Part shown: positions 9,769-19,281 of the stretch, in pieces
Numbering within the stretch: the stretch's first letter is position 1
Layout of the letters: every line of letters begins with the position of its first letter
Source of the DNA: Providencia heimbachae ATCC 35613
GTDB lineage: Bacteria; Pseudomonadota; Gammaproteobacteria; Enterobacterales; Enterobacteriaceae
NCBI RefSeq assembly: GCF_001655055.1
Contig: NZ_LXEW01000032.1
Span: 1 to 64,000 of the forward strand
Direction of reading: 5' to 3'
DNA length: 64,000 nt
The notes under the pieces: model-generated
The model's database searches: none
What the model saw: only the letters and a program-made list of their open reading frames with translations
What the model was told of the DNA's origin: nothing
Made by a program: the position numbers and the translations under genes

Positions 9769-10449
9769 ATGAAAATTCATCCCCAAGTTTTTATCGGTAA
9801 AGTCCAAGCAACATCTCATTGTGGTCAAAGTGCTATCCATAAGCGTGAGGCTGATGGTTTACTGACATTAGGTCAATTAGGCCTTGAGGGTGATGAACAG
9901 GCTGAGAAACGTTTTCATGGCGGTCCTGATAGGGCGCTTTGCCAATATCCACGAGAGCATTACTCTTTTTGGCTAAATGCCTATCCAGAATTGGATGATT
10001 TATTTATGCCTTCGGCCTTTGGTGAAAACATTTCGACCCAAAATATGACGGAAGAAAATGTGTTTATCGGTGATATTTTTGCATGGGGTGATGCGCGTAT
10101 TCAAGTAACTCAACCGCGTTCCCCTTGCTATAAGCTCAATGGATTAACGGGTATTGAAAATTTTGCCCAAGTGATGCAAGAAACGGGGCGCTGTGGCTGG
10201 TTGTATCGCATTATTAAAACAGGCACCGTCAGTGTAGATACGCCAATTCAATTATTGAGCCGCAATAGCGATGTTTCTGTAAAAGAGGCAATAATGATTG
10301 CCTTTCATGCCCCTTATGATGAAGAACTGTATCAACGCCTTTTGTCTGCGGCGGGTTTGTCTGCAAGTTGGAGCTTAACGATGCAAAATCGATTGGATAA
10401 TCATCGTATTGAAGAGTTTTCTCATCGTTTATTTGGCCGACGAGGCTAA
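9769..10449 (+). CDS. yiiM: MOSC-domain protein YiiM
   Basis: A 226-residue MOSC-domain protein related to E. coli YiiM, which with YcbX takes part in molybdenum-cofactor-dependent detoxification of N-hydroxylated bases. The MOSC core is visible: GLEGDEQAEKRFHGGPDRALCQYPREHY near residues 40-68 (given here as a region), then FGENISTQNMTEENVFIGD near 88 and the conserved cysteine in QPRSPCYKL near 125. Length and layout match the family. It has its own start with GGAA upstream and no obvious operon partner. A LysR-type gene follows after 128 bases. Confidence 0.88.
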   Translation: MKIHPQVFIGKVQATSHCGQSAIHKREADGLLTLGQLGLEGDEQAEKRFHGGPDRALCQYPREHYSFWLNAYPELDDLFMPSAFGENISTQNMTEENVFIGDIFAWGDARIQVTQPRSPCYKLNGLTGIENFAQVMQETGRCGWLYRIIKTGTVSVDTPIQLLSRNSDVSVKEAIMIAFHAPYDEELYQRLLSAAGLSASWSLTMQNRLDNHRIEEFSHRLFGRRG

Positions 10450-10577
10450 TGCATTCGAGATACCACGCTGAGTAAGCTGTTGGTACAAGAATATAGCCGA
10501 GAGGCCATAATGCGCGATAAATACAAAAATCTTCATAGAAATTGAGTTTATTTCGCTAGTCAGTGGATAAATACAAT

Positions 10578-11483
10578 ATGCAATATGATTTAAATGACCT
10601 CTATTATTATGTAAAAGTAGTGGAACATGGCGGTTTTTCACAAGCGGGCCTCGCACTTGGCATCCCAAAATCAAAATTAAGTCGACGCGTTGCTGATTTA
10701 GAACAAAAACTGAAAGTGTCACTTATTTATCGTTCAACACGTCAATTTCATGTAACGGATATCGGGCAAGTATTTTATCAGCAGTGTAAAAATGTCATTG
10801 ATGAGGCAGAAATTGCCCATGAGTTAATTTGCTCGGTACAGTCTCATCCTAAAGGCACTATCAAATTGTCATGCCCTGTCGCTTTATTACAGGTTTATCT
10901 CAATGATCTACTTATCGATTTTATGGTGCAATATCCAGATATTGATATTCAAATTTTAGCGGTAAATCGCCCTGTTGATGTGATTAGTGAGGGGCTAGAT
11001 TTAGCATTACGGGTACGTTCATTGCCATTGGATGATTCAGGATTGATGATGAAAGTCCTTGGATATTCACGCAGAATATTAGTAGCTAGCCCTTTGTTAT
11101 TTAAGGATAAAGGTGTTATTGAAGAGCCTGAAATGCTGGTGGATTACCCCATGCTTGCGAATACTGAGCATTCGCAAAGCTATAGTCTGACACTGAAAAA
11201 TAGTGAGGAGTTGAGTTTTACCCAACACTTTACGCCAAAACTGGCAACCACAGATGTTATGACGCTTTATCGCGCTGCATTAAAGGGGATTGGTATTGCT
11301 AGGCTACCTTATGGTGTTGTTGAAAATGAATTGAACACGGGTGAGTTGGTTGAGGTTTTACCTGAGTGGAGGTTTGCTGAAGATATTATTCATGCAGTGT
11401 ATCCATCGCGTAAGGGATTACTGCCAGCAGTACAGTTATTATTAAACTATCTTGCGGATAATATCTCTCCAGCGGTGAAATAA
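10578..11483 (+). CDS. LysR-family transcriptional regulator
   Basis: A 301-residue LysR-type regulator with an N-terminal winged helix-turn-helix (LGIPKSKLSRRVADLEQKL near residues 27-46) and a C-terminal co-inducer domain ending in a GIGIARLPYGVVE segment. The frame is open from a GTG at 10563, but ATG at 10578 gives the standard MQYDLNDLYYYV family start. It converges with the pirin gene and lies one gene away from a YcaC-like hydrolase. LysR/pirin/hydrolase sets of this kind are common, so it probably controls the pirin-hydrolase divergent promoter at 12396-12661; that is inference. The inducer is unknown. Confidence 0.9.
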   Translation: MQYDLNDLYYYVKVVEHGGFSQAGLALGIPKSKLSRRVADLEQKLKVSLIYRSTRQFHVTDIGQVFYQQCKNVIDEAEIAHELICSVQSHPKGTIKLSCPVALLQVYLNDLLIDFMVQYPDIDIQILAVNRPVDVISEGLDLALRVRSLPLDDSGLMMKVLGYSRRILVASPLLFKDKGVIEEPEMLVDYPMLANTEHSQSYSLTLKNSEELSFTQHFTPKLATTDVMTLYRAALKGIGIARLPYGVVENELNTGELVEVLPEWRFAEDIIHAVYPSRKGLLPAVQLLLNYLADNISPAVK

Positions 11484-11484
11484 A

Positions 11485-11516
11485 ATATTCCCCAGTTGTT
11501 TTGAACTGGGGAATAT
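11485..11516. terminator. Bidirectional terminator between LysR and pirin genes
   Basis: Exact 13-base arms ATATTCCCCAGTT (11485-11497) and its complement (11504-11516) with a 6-base loop, placed between two convergent stops. Confidence 0.8.
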
Positions 11517-11519
11517 AAG

Positions 11520-12395
11520 TTAGTGGTCTTCTGGAATCCGGCCAAATTTACCGCTATTAAAATCATTAACAGCTTCAATAATTTCTTGGTCGCTATTCAT
11601 AACAAATGGGCCGTAACCCACAACTGGCTCATCGATAGGTTCGCCACTTAAAAATAGCACCAATGTATCTTCCGTCGCTTCCAGTATGATATTGCTATCA
11701 CTGTTATCGAGGATCATCAGTTCACCCTCATTCAAACTGGCTCGTCCATCAACAAATAGCGACCCGCGTAGCATGACTAAACCTACATGACGACCAGGTT
11801 TGGTTTGCAATCCAACGGTTTTACCTTTATTGAGTTGAAGATCCCAAACATCCAGTGATGTAAAGGTACGTGCAGCACCCTTGTTACCTAAGTAGTCACC
11901 TGCAATAACACGTAATGTACCTGCTTCATTAGGTAAAGTGATTTTTGGTATCCCATGACTTTGCAGTAATTGATAGCCGGGATCCGCTGATTTATCCTTC
12001 GCCGGCAAGTTAACCCACAATTGAACCATATCAAGAGTACCGCCATTTTTCATAAAATCATCTGACTGATACTCTTGGTGTAAAATTCCAGATGCTGCCG
12101 TCATCCATTGCACATCACCGGGGCCGATAACGCCCCCTTTTCCAGTTGAATCATGGTGTGCAACTTCGCCATCGTAGACGATAGTGACGGTTTCAAAGCC
12201 TCTGTGTGGGTGCTCACCAACCCCTCTGTTTTCTGCACTGGAGCTTGGGAAGTCAAATGGTCCCGCTCTATCAAGTAAGATAAAGGGATTTAAGTATTTC
12301 CCATGGTTACTGTAGGTAAACATTGAACGAACTGGGAAACCATCGCCGACCCAATGACTACGAGGGGATTTGTAGATACCGATGATCTTTTTCAT
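11520..12395 (-). CDS. Pirin-family protein
   Basis: A 291-residue pirin, a double cupin protein. The N-terminal cupin shows the metal-site pattern GVGEHPHRGFETVTIV and the SDFM/HQEYQSDD region after a TAASGILHQE motif, the family signature. Some pirins have quercetin 2,3-dioxygenase activity, but the substrate here is unknown. The open frame extends 27 codons further upstream; the start at 12395 is chosen because AGGAG lies just before it and MKKIIGIYKSPRSHWVGDG is the normal family start. It is divergent from the YcaC-like hydrolase and convergent with the LysR gene. A second, unrelated-length pirin (YhhW) occurs at 33931. Confidence 0.9.
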   Translation of the reverse strand: MKKIIGIYKSPRSHWVGDGFPVRSMFTYSNHGKYLNPFILLDRAGPFDFPSSSAENRGVGEHPHRGFETVTIVYDGEVAHHDSTGKGGVIGPGDVQWMTAASGILHQEYQSDDFMKNGGTLDMVQLWVNLPAKDKSADPGYQLLQSHGIPKITLPNEAGTLRVIAGDYLGNKGAARTFTSLDVWDLQLNKGKTVGLQTKPGRHVGLVMLRGSLFVDGRASLNEGELMILDNSDSNIILEATEDTLVLFLSGEPIDEPVVGYGPFVMNSDQEIIEAVNDFNSGKFGRIPEDH

Positions 12396-12661
12396 GGTCT
12401 TACTCCTAATTCTGTTTTGATGGATAAATAATAAAGGAGTAAAACGTGCTGGAGTAGTGGCAAAAATAGATTTCATTGTTTCAATAATAGGACAATATGG
12501 GGTGATAGCATTATTCTATTTATAGAACGGTGTTTATCAAAACTCGGACTACTCAGTGTAAAAGTGATGTATTAATCTAAATAGCATGAAAAAGAGCCAG
12601 TCAGTGTTCTATTTTCTAACTTAAATAGATTTCATCATTTTATTGCTAGAGAGGTTTTATC

Positions 12662-13339
12662 ATGAGTATTCCCGCAAATTTTAATGGTCAACGCCCAGTT
12701 ATTAATCCAGATGATGCTGTCATGTTATTGATAGACCACCAAAGTGGTTTATTCCAAACCGTTGGTGATATGCCAATGACGGAACTTCGTGCTAGAGCCT
12801 CTGTGCTTGCCAAAATGGCGTCACTTGCCAATATCCCAGTCATCACGACGGCTTCTGTGCCTCAAGGACCCAATGGCCCATTGATTCCTGAAATTCATCA
12901 AAATGCACCACATGCTCAATATATTGGTCGCCGTGGTGAAATTAATGCTTGGGATAACCCTGAATTTGTTGCTGCGGTAAAAGCGACAGGTAAAAAACAG
13001 CTTATTATTGCTGGAACAATTACCAGCGTTTGTATGGCTTTTCCTGCGATTAGTGCGGTTGCTGATGGTTACCAAGTTTTTGTTGTGATTGATGCTTCAG
13101 GTACTTACAGCAAAATGGCGCAAGAAATTACCTTAGCGCGTGTTGTCCAAGCGGGTGTTGTACCGATGGATACTGCGGCAGTTGCCTCTGAATTACAAAA
13201 AACGTGGAACCGTGAAGATGCGGGTGAATGGGCTCAAGCGTATACGCAAATTTTCCCTGCTTATCAGCTGCTTATTGAGAGCTATAGCAAGGCACAAGAG
13301 GTGTTGAAAAACAATGAGCAGCTAGATTCACAGAAATAA
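12662..13339 (+). CDS. Isochorismatase-family hydrolase, YcaC-like
   Basis: A 225-residue cysteine hydrolase of the isochorismatase-like superfamily, closest in pattern to YcaC. The catalytic triad is recognisable: the aspartate in MLLIDHQSGLF (near residue 24), a lysine in the AVKATGKKQLIIAG region (near 104-110), and the cysteine in TSVCMAFPAISAVADGY near residue 121. The substrate is unknown for most family members. GAGAGG precedes the ATG. It is divergent from the pirin gene, and with the LysR gene forms a three-gene block that recurs in enterobacteria. Confidence 0.88.
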   Translation: MSIPANFNGQRPVINPDDAVMLLIDHQSGLFQTVGDMPMTELRARASVLAKMASLANIPVITTASVPQGPNGPLIPEIHQNAPHAQYIGRRGEINAWDNPEFVAAVKATGKKQLIIAGTITSVCMAFPAISAVADGYQVFVVIDASGTYSKMAQEITLARVVQAGVVPMDTAAVASELQKTWNREDAGEWAQAYTQIFPAYQLLIESYSKAQEVLKNNEQLDSQK

Positions 13340-13451
13340 TACGTTATCGACTCATAACGAACTTACGAATTAAAACGACTCGCTCTATTTCAAGCTGTAG
13401 GTATTTTGAGGTAAAGCGAGTTTTAATAAAATGATTTTTAGGAAAAACAGA

Positions 13452-13493
13452 ATGAAAAAGCTCGTATTACCTTTATTGGCTTCCCTATTTTGA
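13452..13493 (+). pseudogene. Signal-peptide-like 13-codon stub (MKKLVLPLLASLF)
   Basis: An ATG preceded by GGAAAAACA opens a frame reading MKKLVLPLLASLF and then TGA, followed closely by further stops. It reads exactly like the first half of an exported protein's signal peptide. It may be the leftover 5' end of a deleted lipoprotein or secreted protein gene, or a short leader peptide. Only the ribosome site, ATG and hydrophobic run support it. Confidence 0.3.
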
Positions 13494-13509
13494 TAAGTAA
13501 ATATATATT

Positions 13510-14082
13510 TTAAATTAAGGGTAACGATTTTGGTTGGCAAGTATAAACCCAAGCGGGTGGAAAATTGCGGTATACACGCTGTTTGGTAAAGTTGAAATAA
13601 CGTTCAAACATGGGTTCGCAGCTTTGTGTATACTGAAATAATACAAAAACACCTTTTTTTTGAGTTAAGCATTCTCTGACTTTTTTGAGTATTTTCATAC
13701 TTGTTTTTTTATCTAAGGAACGAAATGGAATACCTGAAATAATGGCATGATATTCACCAGAAAGATGTTCTGCTGAACGATGATTAATAACTATTCGTCG
13801 GTCATCAATTTTTTGTAGTAATTCAATAAAATCATCATTTATTTCATAAACATTTAATGATGTCTCAAATGTGCCTTTCTGCAAAATATGCTTAGTGATA
13901 ACACCATCTCCAGCGCCGATTTCTGCAATATGAATATCATGTTCCCAATCAATATTATTAAGGATTGCATCACATAACCAATAGGATGAGGGCATGATGG
14001 TGCCCATTTTAGTTGGGGATGCAATAAAATTTTTCATGTAGAGCGTATATGGATTGAGCGAATTAAATAAAAATTTTTTCAT
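13510..14082 (-). CDS. SAM-dependent methyltransferase (phospholipid N-methyltransferase/KsgA-like)
   Basis: A 190-residue class I methyltransferase. Motif I is clear as IHIAEIGAGDGVITKHIL near residue 50, and the acidic residue ending strand 2 lies in LNVYEIND near 78. A later SGIPFRSLDKK segment (near 114) stands where the rRNA dimethylase/phospholipid methyltransferase group has its catalytic loop. The start IASPTKMGTIMPSS resembles PmtA-type phospholipid N-methyltransferases, which act at the membrane. Substrate unproven. AGAGG precedes the ATG. A zinc-ribbon gene lies 40 bases upstream in the same direction, so they are likely cotranscribed. Confidence 0.75.
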   Translation of the reverse strand: MKKFLFNSLNPYTLYMKNFIASPTKMGTIMPSSYWLCDAILNNIDWEHDIHIAEIGAGDGVITKHILQKGTFETSLNVYEINDDFIELLQKIDDRRIVINHRSAEHLSGEYHAIISGIPFRSLDKKTSMKILKKVRECLTQKKGVFVLFQYTQSCEPMFERYFNFTKQRVYRNFPPAWVYTCQPKSLPLI

Positions 14083-14122
14083 ATAATTAAACCTCTTAAA
14101 GGGGCTGGATGAATATTTTTAT

Positions 14123-14347
14123 TTACCCAGAAGTGGGAAGGCCGCATTCATTACAGAACTTATCTTCTGATTTTATTATCGTACGACATTGTCGACATTG
14201 CAGGATATTACGGTACAGCTTGTCAATTCTGTCATCACTATATTGCTTATCTCCATGACCTGATGATTGACCATGTTTAGATGAACGACCAGACTTTGAA
14301 TGGCGTAAATTTTTACCTGTTCCAAATAATCGACTGAGAAATGACAT
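14123..14347 (-). CDS. Small zinc-ribbon protein
   Basis: A 74-residue protein with a serine/histidine/glycine-rich basic N-terminal half and a C-terminal zinc ribbon, CRQCRTIIKSEDKFCNECG, holding two CxxC knuckles. It looks like a zinc-ribbon domain tethered to an unstructured tail. Function unknown. GGAGG precedes the ATG at good spacing, and the methyltransferase gene follows 40 bases downstream. Confidence 0.8.
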   Translation of the reverse strand: MSFLSRLFGTGKNLRHSKSGRSSKHGQSSGHGDKQYSDDRIDKLYRNILQCRQCRTIIKSEDKFCNECGLPTSG

Positions 14348-14502
14348 AAGTAACCCTCCGTTATTTATCTAGCTCACAGTAAGTATAAACCCTAAAGTTA
14401 ACTCTAGACGCAATGATTAATGCATGCGATTACAATTAATTACAATGTTTACGTAATATAAAATAAGTAGAAAGAAGGTGAGCGTTGCGGAATAAGAGGC
14501 AT

Positions 14503-14532
14503 AAAAAAACGGGGAAGTTATTTCCCCGTTTT
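14503..14532 (-). terminator. Terminator of the aroK-trpS gene block
   Basis: Arms AAAACGGGGAA (14506-14516) and TTCCCCGTTTT (14522-14532) with a short loop. On the minus strand it ends in a T-run, 19 bases after the trpS stop. Confidence 0.85.
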
Positions 14533-14550
14533 ATCATTTTTTCAGATTAA

Positions 14551-15594
14551 TTATAGCTGAGGGCGTTTTACAAAACCGATAGCCTCATAGACCTTATCAA
14601 GGGTTTCTTGAGCGCGAGCAGCGGCTTTGGTTGCGCCTTCATCCATGATTTGGTTCAGTAGCGCTTCATCGTTACGGAATCCCTGGTAGCGCACTTGTAG
14701 CGTGGTGAGCATACTTGAAACGGCATCTGCAACCGCACCTTTTAGGTGACCGTACATTTGACCTTCAAACTCGGCTTCCAATTCGTCGATTTTTTTGCCT
14801 GTCACACCCGCGAGGATATCAAGCAAGTTAGAGACACCTGCTTTATTTTCAATATCATAACGAACGCGAGGTGGCTCTTCCGAGTCAGTCATGGCCCGTT
14901 TGATCTTCTTCGCTGCGGCTTTCGGATCTTCCAATAAAGCAATGACGTTATTGCGGTTATCATCTGACTTTGACATTTTTTTAGTTGGGTCTTGCAGAGC
15001 CATAACGCGTGCACCGCCACCCGTTGGGATAAATGGATCTGGTACGGTGAAAATATCACCATAAATAGCATTGAAGCGCTGGGCAATATCACGACTCAAT
15101 TCAAGGTGTTGTTTTTGGTCAATACCAACAGGCACTTGATTTGTTTGATAAATTAGGATGTCTGCTGCCATTAAAACAGGATAATCAAATAGCCCTGCAT
15201 TGATATTTTCTGCGTGACGTGCTGACTTGTCCTTAAACTGCGTCATACGGCTTAATTCACCGAAATAGGTGTAGCAGTTCAGTGCCCAGCTAAGTTGCGC
15301 ATGTTGTGGGACATGAGATTGAACAAAAATAGTGCTTTTTTTCGGGTCAATGCCACAAGCGAGATAGAGCGCTAGTGTATCGAGAGTGCGTTTACGCAGT
15401 TCATTAGGGTCTTGGCGAACGGTAATCGCGTGCTGGTCTACGATACAATAAATGCAATCATAATCATCTTGCATTTGTACCCACTGACGCAATGCACCCA
15501 TATAGTTACCGATGGTTAATTCACCGGAAGGCTGTGCGCCGCTGAATACGATAGGTTTTTGGGATGACTTTGATTTTTCAGTGGGAGTACTCAT
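14551..15594 (-). CDS. trpS: Tryptophanyl-tRNA synthetase
   Basis: A 347-residue class I aminoacyl-tRNA synthetase charging tRNA-Trp. The HIGH-type motif appears as TIGNYMGAL near residue 27 and the KMSKS motif as KKMSKS near residue 205. Length is slightly above E. coli TrpS because of a short extra N-terminus ([13 protein letters not shown]). AGGA precedes the ATG. It is the last gene of the conserved aroKB-damX-dam-rpe-gph-trpS block, separated from gph by a 143-base gap filled by an inverted-repeat element. Confidence 0.97.
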   Translation of the reverse strand: MSTPTEKSKSSQKPIVFSGAQPSGELTIGNYMGALRQWVQMQDDYDCIYCIVDQHAITVRQDPNELRKRTLDTLALYLACGIDPKKSTIFVQSHVPQHAQLSWALNCYTYFGELSRMTQFKDKSARHAENINAGLFDYPVLMAADILIYQTNQVPVGIDQKQHLELSRDIAQRFNAIYGDIFTVPDPFIPTGGGARVMALQDPTKKMSKSDDNRNNVIALLEDPKAAAKKIKRAMTDSEEPPRVRYDIENKAGVSNLLDILAGVTGKKIDELEAEFEGQMYGHLKGAVADAVSSMLTTLQVRYQGFRNDEALLNQIMDEGATKAAARAQETLDKVYEAIGFVKRPQL

Positions 15595-15640
15595 TTCTAT
15601 AATGTCCTTTCTTATTTTATTTCAGGTATACCTTTAGTCC

Positions 15641-15737
15641 TTCAATTTGCTTGGATGCTCCATTCGCTCAGCTTCCCGAGTTGTAGAGCTTACCTATGCT
15701 TATCGGCTATCGTTTCTGCGCCTACAAGCAAATTGAA
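15641..15737. repeat. MITE-like inverted-repeat element between gph and trpS
   Basis: Exact 13-base terminal inverted repeats TTCAATTTGCTTG (15641-15653) and CAAGCAAATTGAA (15725-15737) bound a 97-base segment that overlaps the gph stop codon region. The inner part also holds partial complementarity, such as AGAGCTTACCTATGCTTATC. This resembles the ERIC/RU type short palindromic elements of enterobacteria. The family name cannot be given from one copy. Confidence 0.45.
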
Positions 15738-16427
15738 TTATTTGGAGTATAAACCGATCGTTGGCAACAGTTCTGAGAAGTGTGTTAATACACAATCAGG
15801 TTCACTAAGAGCAATTGATTCACCGTAGTTATAGCCGTAGGTCAGGCCAACACATGGACATCCCGCACTCTGCGCAGCAATAATATCATTACGAGAATCA
15901 CCGACAAACAGCAATTCTTCTTTGCGTAAACCAAATTGCCCCATCACTAAGTAAAGTGGGGCGGGATGTGGTTTTAATGCTTTAACATCGTTACCACCGA
16001 GTACCAGTGAAAAGTACTTATCTATGCCTAATTCCTTTAGAAGAGGGGCAATAAATGGTGTAGGTTTATTGGTGACGATAGCAAGAGGAAGGTCGCTTTT
16101 TGCCAGTATGTCGAGGGTTTCTTTGACTTCAGGGAACAATTGGCTGCCTGTCATTACGGAAACGGCATAATGCTGAGCAAAACTTTCCCGAGCTAATTTT
16201 TGCAATTCAGGTGTTATTGCTGCCCCAGCCCATTTTAGCGCTCGATCAACGAGAATATCACCACCATTACCAACCCAAACGGAAATAAGCTCTTTACCCG
16301 CAGGTGAAAAGCCGAGTTCCTTCAGCATGTTGTCTATGGCTTCGGCTAAACCACTCGCACTGTCGACAAGTGTGCCGTCTAAATCAAAAGCGATTGCTTT
16401 GATATTCTCTAAAACCACTTGTGTCAT
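15738..16427 (-). CDS. gph: Phosphoglycolate phosphatase
   Basis: A 229-residue HAD-superfamily phosphatase that removes 2-phosphoglycolate formed in DNA repair. HAD motif I is [11 protein letters not shown] near residue 13, motif II is the AIVTNKP serine/threonine region near 115, and motifs III and IV are the lysine and [13 protein letters not shown] near 173. The ATG overlaps the rpe stop by four bases, so translation is coupled. Member of the conserved dam operon. Confidence 0.95.
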   Translation of the reverse strand: MTQVVLENIKAIAFDLDGTLVDSASGLAEAIDNMLKELGFSPAGKELISVWVGNGGDILVDRALKWAGAAITPELQKLARESFAQHYAVSVMTGSQLFPEVKETLDILAKSDLPLAIVTNKPTPFIAPLLKELGIDKYFSLVLGGNDVKALKPHPAPLYLVMGQFGLRKEELLFVGDSRNDIIAAQSAGCPCVGLTYGYNYGESIALSEPDCVLTHFSELLPTIGLYSK

Positions 16428-17098
16428 TGAGATACCTTTTTCAGTTCTTTGCGCATTTCATCGATGACCGTTTTGTAGTCAGGCTGATCGAAGATTGCAG
16501 AACCTGCAACAAAAGTATCCGCGCCTGCAGCCGCGATTTCAGCAATATTGTTAACTTTGACACCACCATCGACTTGTAAGCGAATATCATAGCCACTTTC
16601 ATCAATCAATTTACGGACTTGGCGCAATTTATTGAGTGTTTGAGGAATAAACGATTGGCCACCAAAACCTGGATTGACTGACATGAGTAAGATCATATCA
16701 ACTTTATCCATCACATATTCAAGGTAGCTCAAAGGCGTTGCAGGGTTAAATACCAGCCCTGCGGTACAACCTTGCTCTCTGATCAATTGCAGAGTTCTAT
16801 CGATATGTTCACTTGCTTCTGGGTGAAAGCTAATATGGCTTGCACCTGCTTTCGCAAAATCAGGAATGATCCGGTCAACCGGTTTTACCATCAAGTGAAC
16901 ATCAATAGGTGCTGTGATACCGTAATTACGTAAGGCTTTGCAGATAGGCGCTCCAAACGTTAGATTTGGAACATAATGGTTATCCATCACATCAAAGTGA
17001 ACGGTATCCGCGCCGGCAGCGAGTACTTTTGCGGTGTCTTCGCCTAAACGAGCAAAGTCAGCAGATAAAATAGATGGGGCAATGAGAAAATCTTTCAT
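16424..17098 (-). CDS. rpe: Ribulose-phosphate 3-epimerase
   Basis: A 224-residue TIM-barrel enzyme interconverting ribulose-5-phosphate and xylulose-5-phosphate in the pentose phosphate pathway. Motifs include [16 protein letters not shown] at the start, [16 protein letters not shown] with the metal-binding aspartate and histidine, and [12 protein letters not shown] near residue 140, then VDGGV. Length is that of E. coli Rpe. It overlaps gph and lies 15 bases after dam. Confidence 0.97.
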   Translation of the reverse strand: MKDFLIAPSILSADFARLGEDTAKVLAAGADTVHFDVMDNHYVPNLTFGAPICKALRNYGITAPIDVHLMVKPVDRIIPDFAKAGASHISFHPEASEHIDRTLQLIREQGCTAGLVFNPATPLSYLEYVMDKVDMILLMSVNPGFGGQSFIPQTLNKLRQVRKLIDESGYDIRLQVDGGVKVNNIAEIAAAGADTFVAGSAIFDQPDYKTVIDEMRKELKKVSQ

Positions 17099-17113
17099 AA
17101 TTGTCTCCGATTA

Positions 17114-18016
17114 TTAATCGTTATCTGAGAGCCGTTTCGCGCTAGGTTCAAGGCTTGGAGTATTGATGTTTTCAGCATTACTAGGAGAAAGGCTATTAGG
17201 TGCTCTCGCATATAAAGCCAGTAACTCATTGACCTTAGTGCGGTTTAATATGTTTCTACTAATGGTTCTACGTACTTTGACGATATGCAACTGAGCTTGA
17301 TGATACCACTGTCGAGTCAGAGGGGTATCATGATTTGAGATCAGAACGGGTATTTTGCCCACAGATGACAACTGGTTAGCTAATAAAGCCAAATTTTGTT
17401 GCTCTACGGCATTAAATGAATTGGTATGATATGCCGTGAAATTTGCGGTCTCTGATAAAGGCGCATAAGGGGGATCGCAGTAAATAACGGACCCTTCTTT
17501 TGCATTGAGCAGCGTTTCATTGTAATGCTGCGTCAGAAATGTGGCTTTTTGCGATTTTTCGGCAAACCACAATAATTCATCTTTAGGGAAGTAAGGTTTT
17601 TTATAACGACCGAAAGGAACGTTAAATTCACCGCGTGAATTATAACGACATAATCCATTATAGCAGTGACGATTAAGATACAAAAAAAGGACACTACGCC
17701 TTTTTGTATCTGTCGATTTGTTAAATTCTTCACGCATCTGATAATACTGTTCTGAGGTATTAAATTCGGGTGTGAAGATCTGCTGTGCTTCTTCGATAAA
17801 AGAATCAGTGCGATATTTAACTGTATTGTAGAGATTGATGAGGTCACTATTAATGTCAGCCAGTATGTAAGAATCATAACTGGTGTTTAAAAACACTGAC
17901 CCTGCACCAACAAAGGGCTCGATTAAGCAATCACCTTGTGGAAGATGTTTTTTGATTTCTTCCACAAGTGGGTACTTACCCCCAGCCCATTTTAAAAAAG
18001 CGCGTTTTTTTTTCAT
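17114..18016 (-). CDS. dam: DNA adenine methyltransferase Dam
   Basis: A 300-residue N6-adenine methylase acting on GATC, used in mismatch repair strand choice and replication control. The AdoMet motif FLKWAGGKYPLVEEI at the N-terminus and FVGAGSVF near residue 35 are followed by the catalytic DPPYAP motif near residue 182. It is about 20 residues longer than E. coli Dam, the extra being a polar C-terminal tail after the FRTKVNELLALY-like end of the core. Position downstream of damX is conserved. Confidence 0.96.
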   Translation of the reverse strand: MKKKRAFLKWAGGKYPLVEEIKKHLPQGDCLIEPFVGAGSVFLNTSYDSYILADINSDLINLYNTVKYRTDSFIEEAQQIFTPEFNTSEQYYQMREEFNKSTDTKRRSVLFLYLNRHCYNGLCRYNSRGEFNVPFGRYKKPYFPKDELLWFAEKSQKATFLTQHYNETLLNAKEGSVIYCDPPYAPLSETANFTAYHTNSFNAVEQQNLALLANQLSSVGKIPVLISNHDTPLTRQWYHQAQLHIVKVRRTISRNILNRTKVNELLALYARAPNSLSPSNAENINTPSLEPSAKRLSDND

Positions 18017-18097
18017 GCCGTCTTATAATTACAATCGTTTAGAGTAACAACTTTATACTCTGTCAGGACAACATAATGCGCCCGGGGGAAAACGTTG

Positions 18098-18988
18098 TTA
18101 TTTTTGATCCTGTTTAACTTGTTTCATGTTTCTCACCCACGGTTTTTTTGCTTGAACAGAGGTGGGTAAAGTGGCTATCGCATTTTTTGCGTCAGTTACT
18201 GAGCTATAGTTTCCGTGAATGAGCACATACCAAGTTTGGCCATTACGAATAGTTTTATAGACTTTATAATTTGCCAGTTTGTTTTCTTTGGCAAAAGCTT
18301 CTAGTGTGTCAGAGCGACTAGCACTACTCAATTGCAGTGTGTAGCTACCTGAAGGCGCAGCCGCTGAGCTTCCACTTTGGCTACTGCTTGCTGTGGTTGA
18401 TTTTGCAGGCTGTTTGGTTTGAACTGGCGCTTTAGGTTCAACCGCTTTAGGTGGTGTTCTTTCGGGTGTGACAGGAGTGGTCACAGGTTGCTGTTCAGCG
18501 GGTTTTATCGCCGGTGGTGTCAGTGGTGTGACATTTTGTGGTGTCGTTATGCCTTGAGTTGGCATTTGGCCTTGATTAAGGGCATCAGCAACATCACCAG
18601 GGATCTCAATTCGTTCACCAAGGCCGGTTTGCTGTGGTGGCAAGTTACCCTGTGTTGGGGTAGGCGTAATTTGTGTACCTGTAAGTTCTTGAGCTTGACC
18701 TTGAGTGTTCGTCAACGATGAGGAGTTCGATAAATCAATATTACGCTCATTTGAGCTATCAGATTGTAACTTCTCATGTTCTGTTGGTGCTTTTAGGGCT
18801 GAACTGATCGCAATGATTAATAGCAATAAAACAAGAACACCGACACCAATCATGATGTGCTGGCGTGATAGTGCTATTTTTGGCTTTGTCGTTGCTGGTT
18901 GGCGAGAACGCCCTGTTGGTCTATCTGATGTATCAGGCCTTAAATCATTTTGTACTTGAGGCTGATTATCTGGTTTAAATTCGTCCAT
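18098..18988 (-). CDS. damX: SPOR-domain cell-division protein DamX
   Basis: A 296-residue inner-membrane protein of the divisome. There is a hydrophilic cytoplasmic N-terminus, one transmembrane helix near residues 43-63, a long proline/threonine/glutamine-rich periplasmic linker, and a C-terminal SPOR domain (SYTLQLSSASRSDTLEAF onward) that binds denuded septal peptidoglycan. The frame is open 33 codons further upstream, but ATG at 18988 with GAGAGG in front gives the family start MDEFKPDNQ. It is shorter than E. coli DamX (428), mostly through a shorter N-terminal region and linker. Confidence 0.92.
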   Translation of the reverse strand: MDEFKPDNQPQVQNDLRPDTSDRPTGRSRQPATTKPKIALSRQHIMIGVGVLVLLLLIIAISSALKAPTEHEKLQSDSSNERNIDLSNSSSLTNTQGQAQELTGTQITPTPTQGNLPPQQTGLGERIEIPGDVADALNQGQMPTQGITTPQNVTPLTPPAIKPAEQQPVTTPVTPERTPPKAVEPKAPVQTKQPAKSTTASSSQSGSSAAAPSGSYTLQLSSASRSDTLEAFAKENKLANYKVYKTIRNGQTWYVLIHGNYSSVTDAKNAIATLPTSVQAKKPWVRNMKQVKQDQK

Positions 18989-19281
18989 TTTCCTCTCCCG
19001 AATAAAGTTCGCCTGTAGTAGAGATAAAATGTCTCTTATCATTACGACCTTTTCACGACCAAGCAGTGTATCGCCGCTGTCTTTCAAAGGATAGATTCTT
19101 TAGCAATTTCATACGAATTTCAATGAGATTGCGGCTATATCTAAGAGTTTCGTCTGTAGGTACTAGGCATGCCATATAATTTAACGAGTTTAGCACATAT
19201 CTACCAGCAACATTTTAAAACACCCTTAAATATTCAGGGCTTTTACATGCGCTTGTTGATTACGATTAATTTTAGTGTTTT

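Noticed and set aside
12396-12476. N-terminal extension of the pirin gene to 12476
   Set aside because: The extension lacks a ribosome site, while AGGAG stands before 12395 where family members begin.
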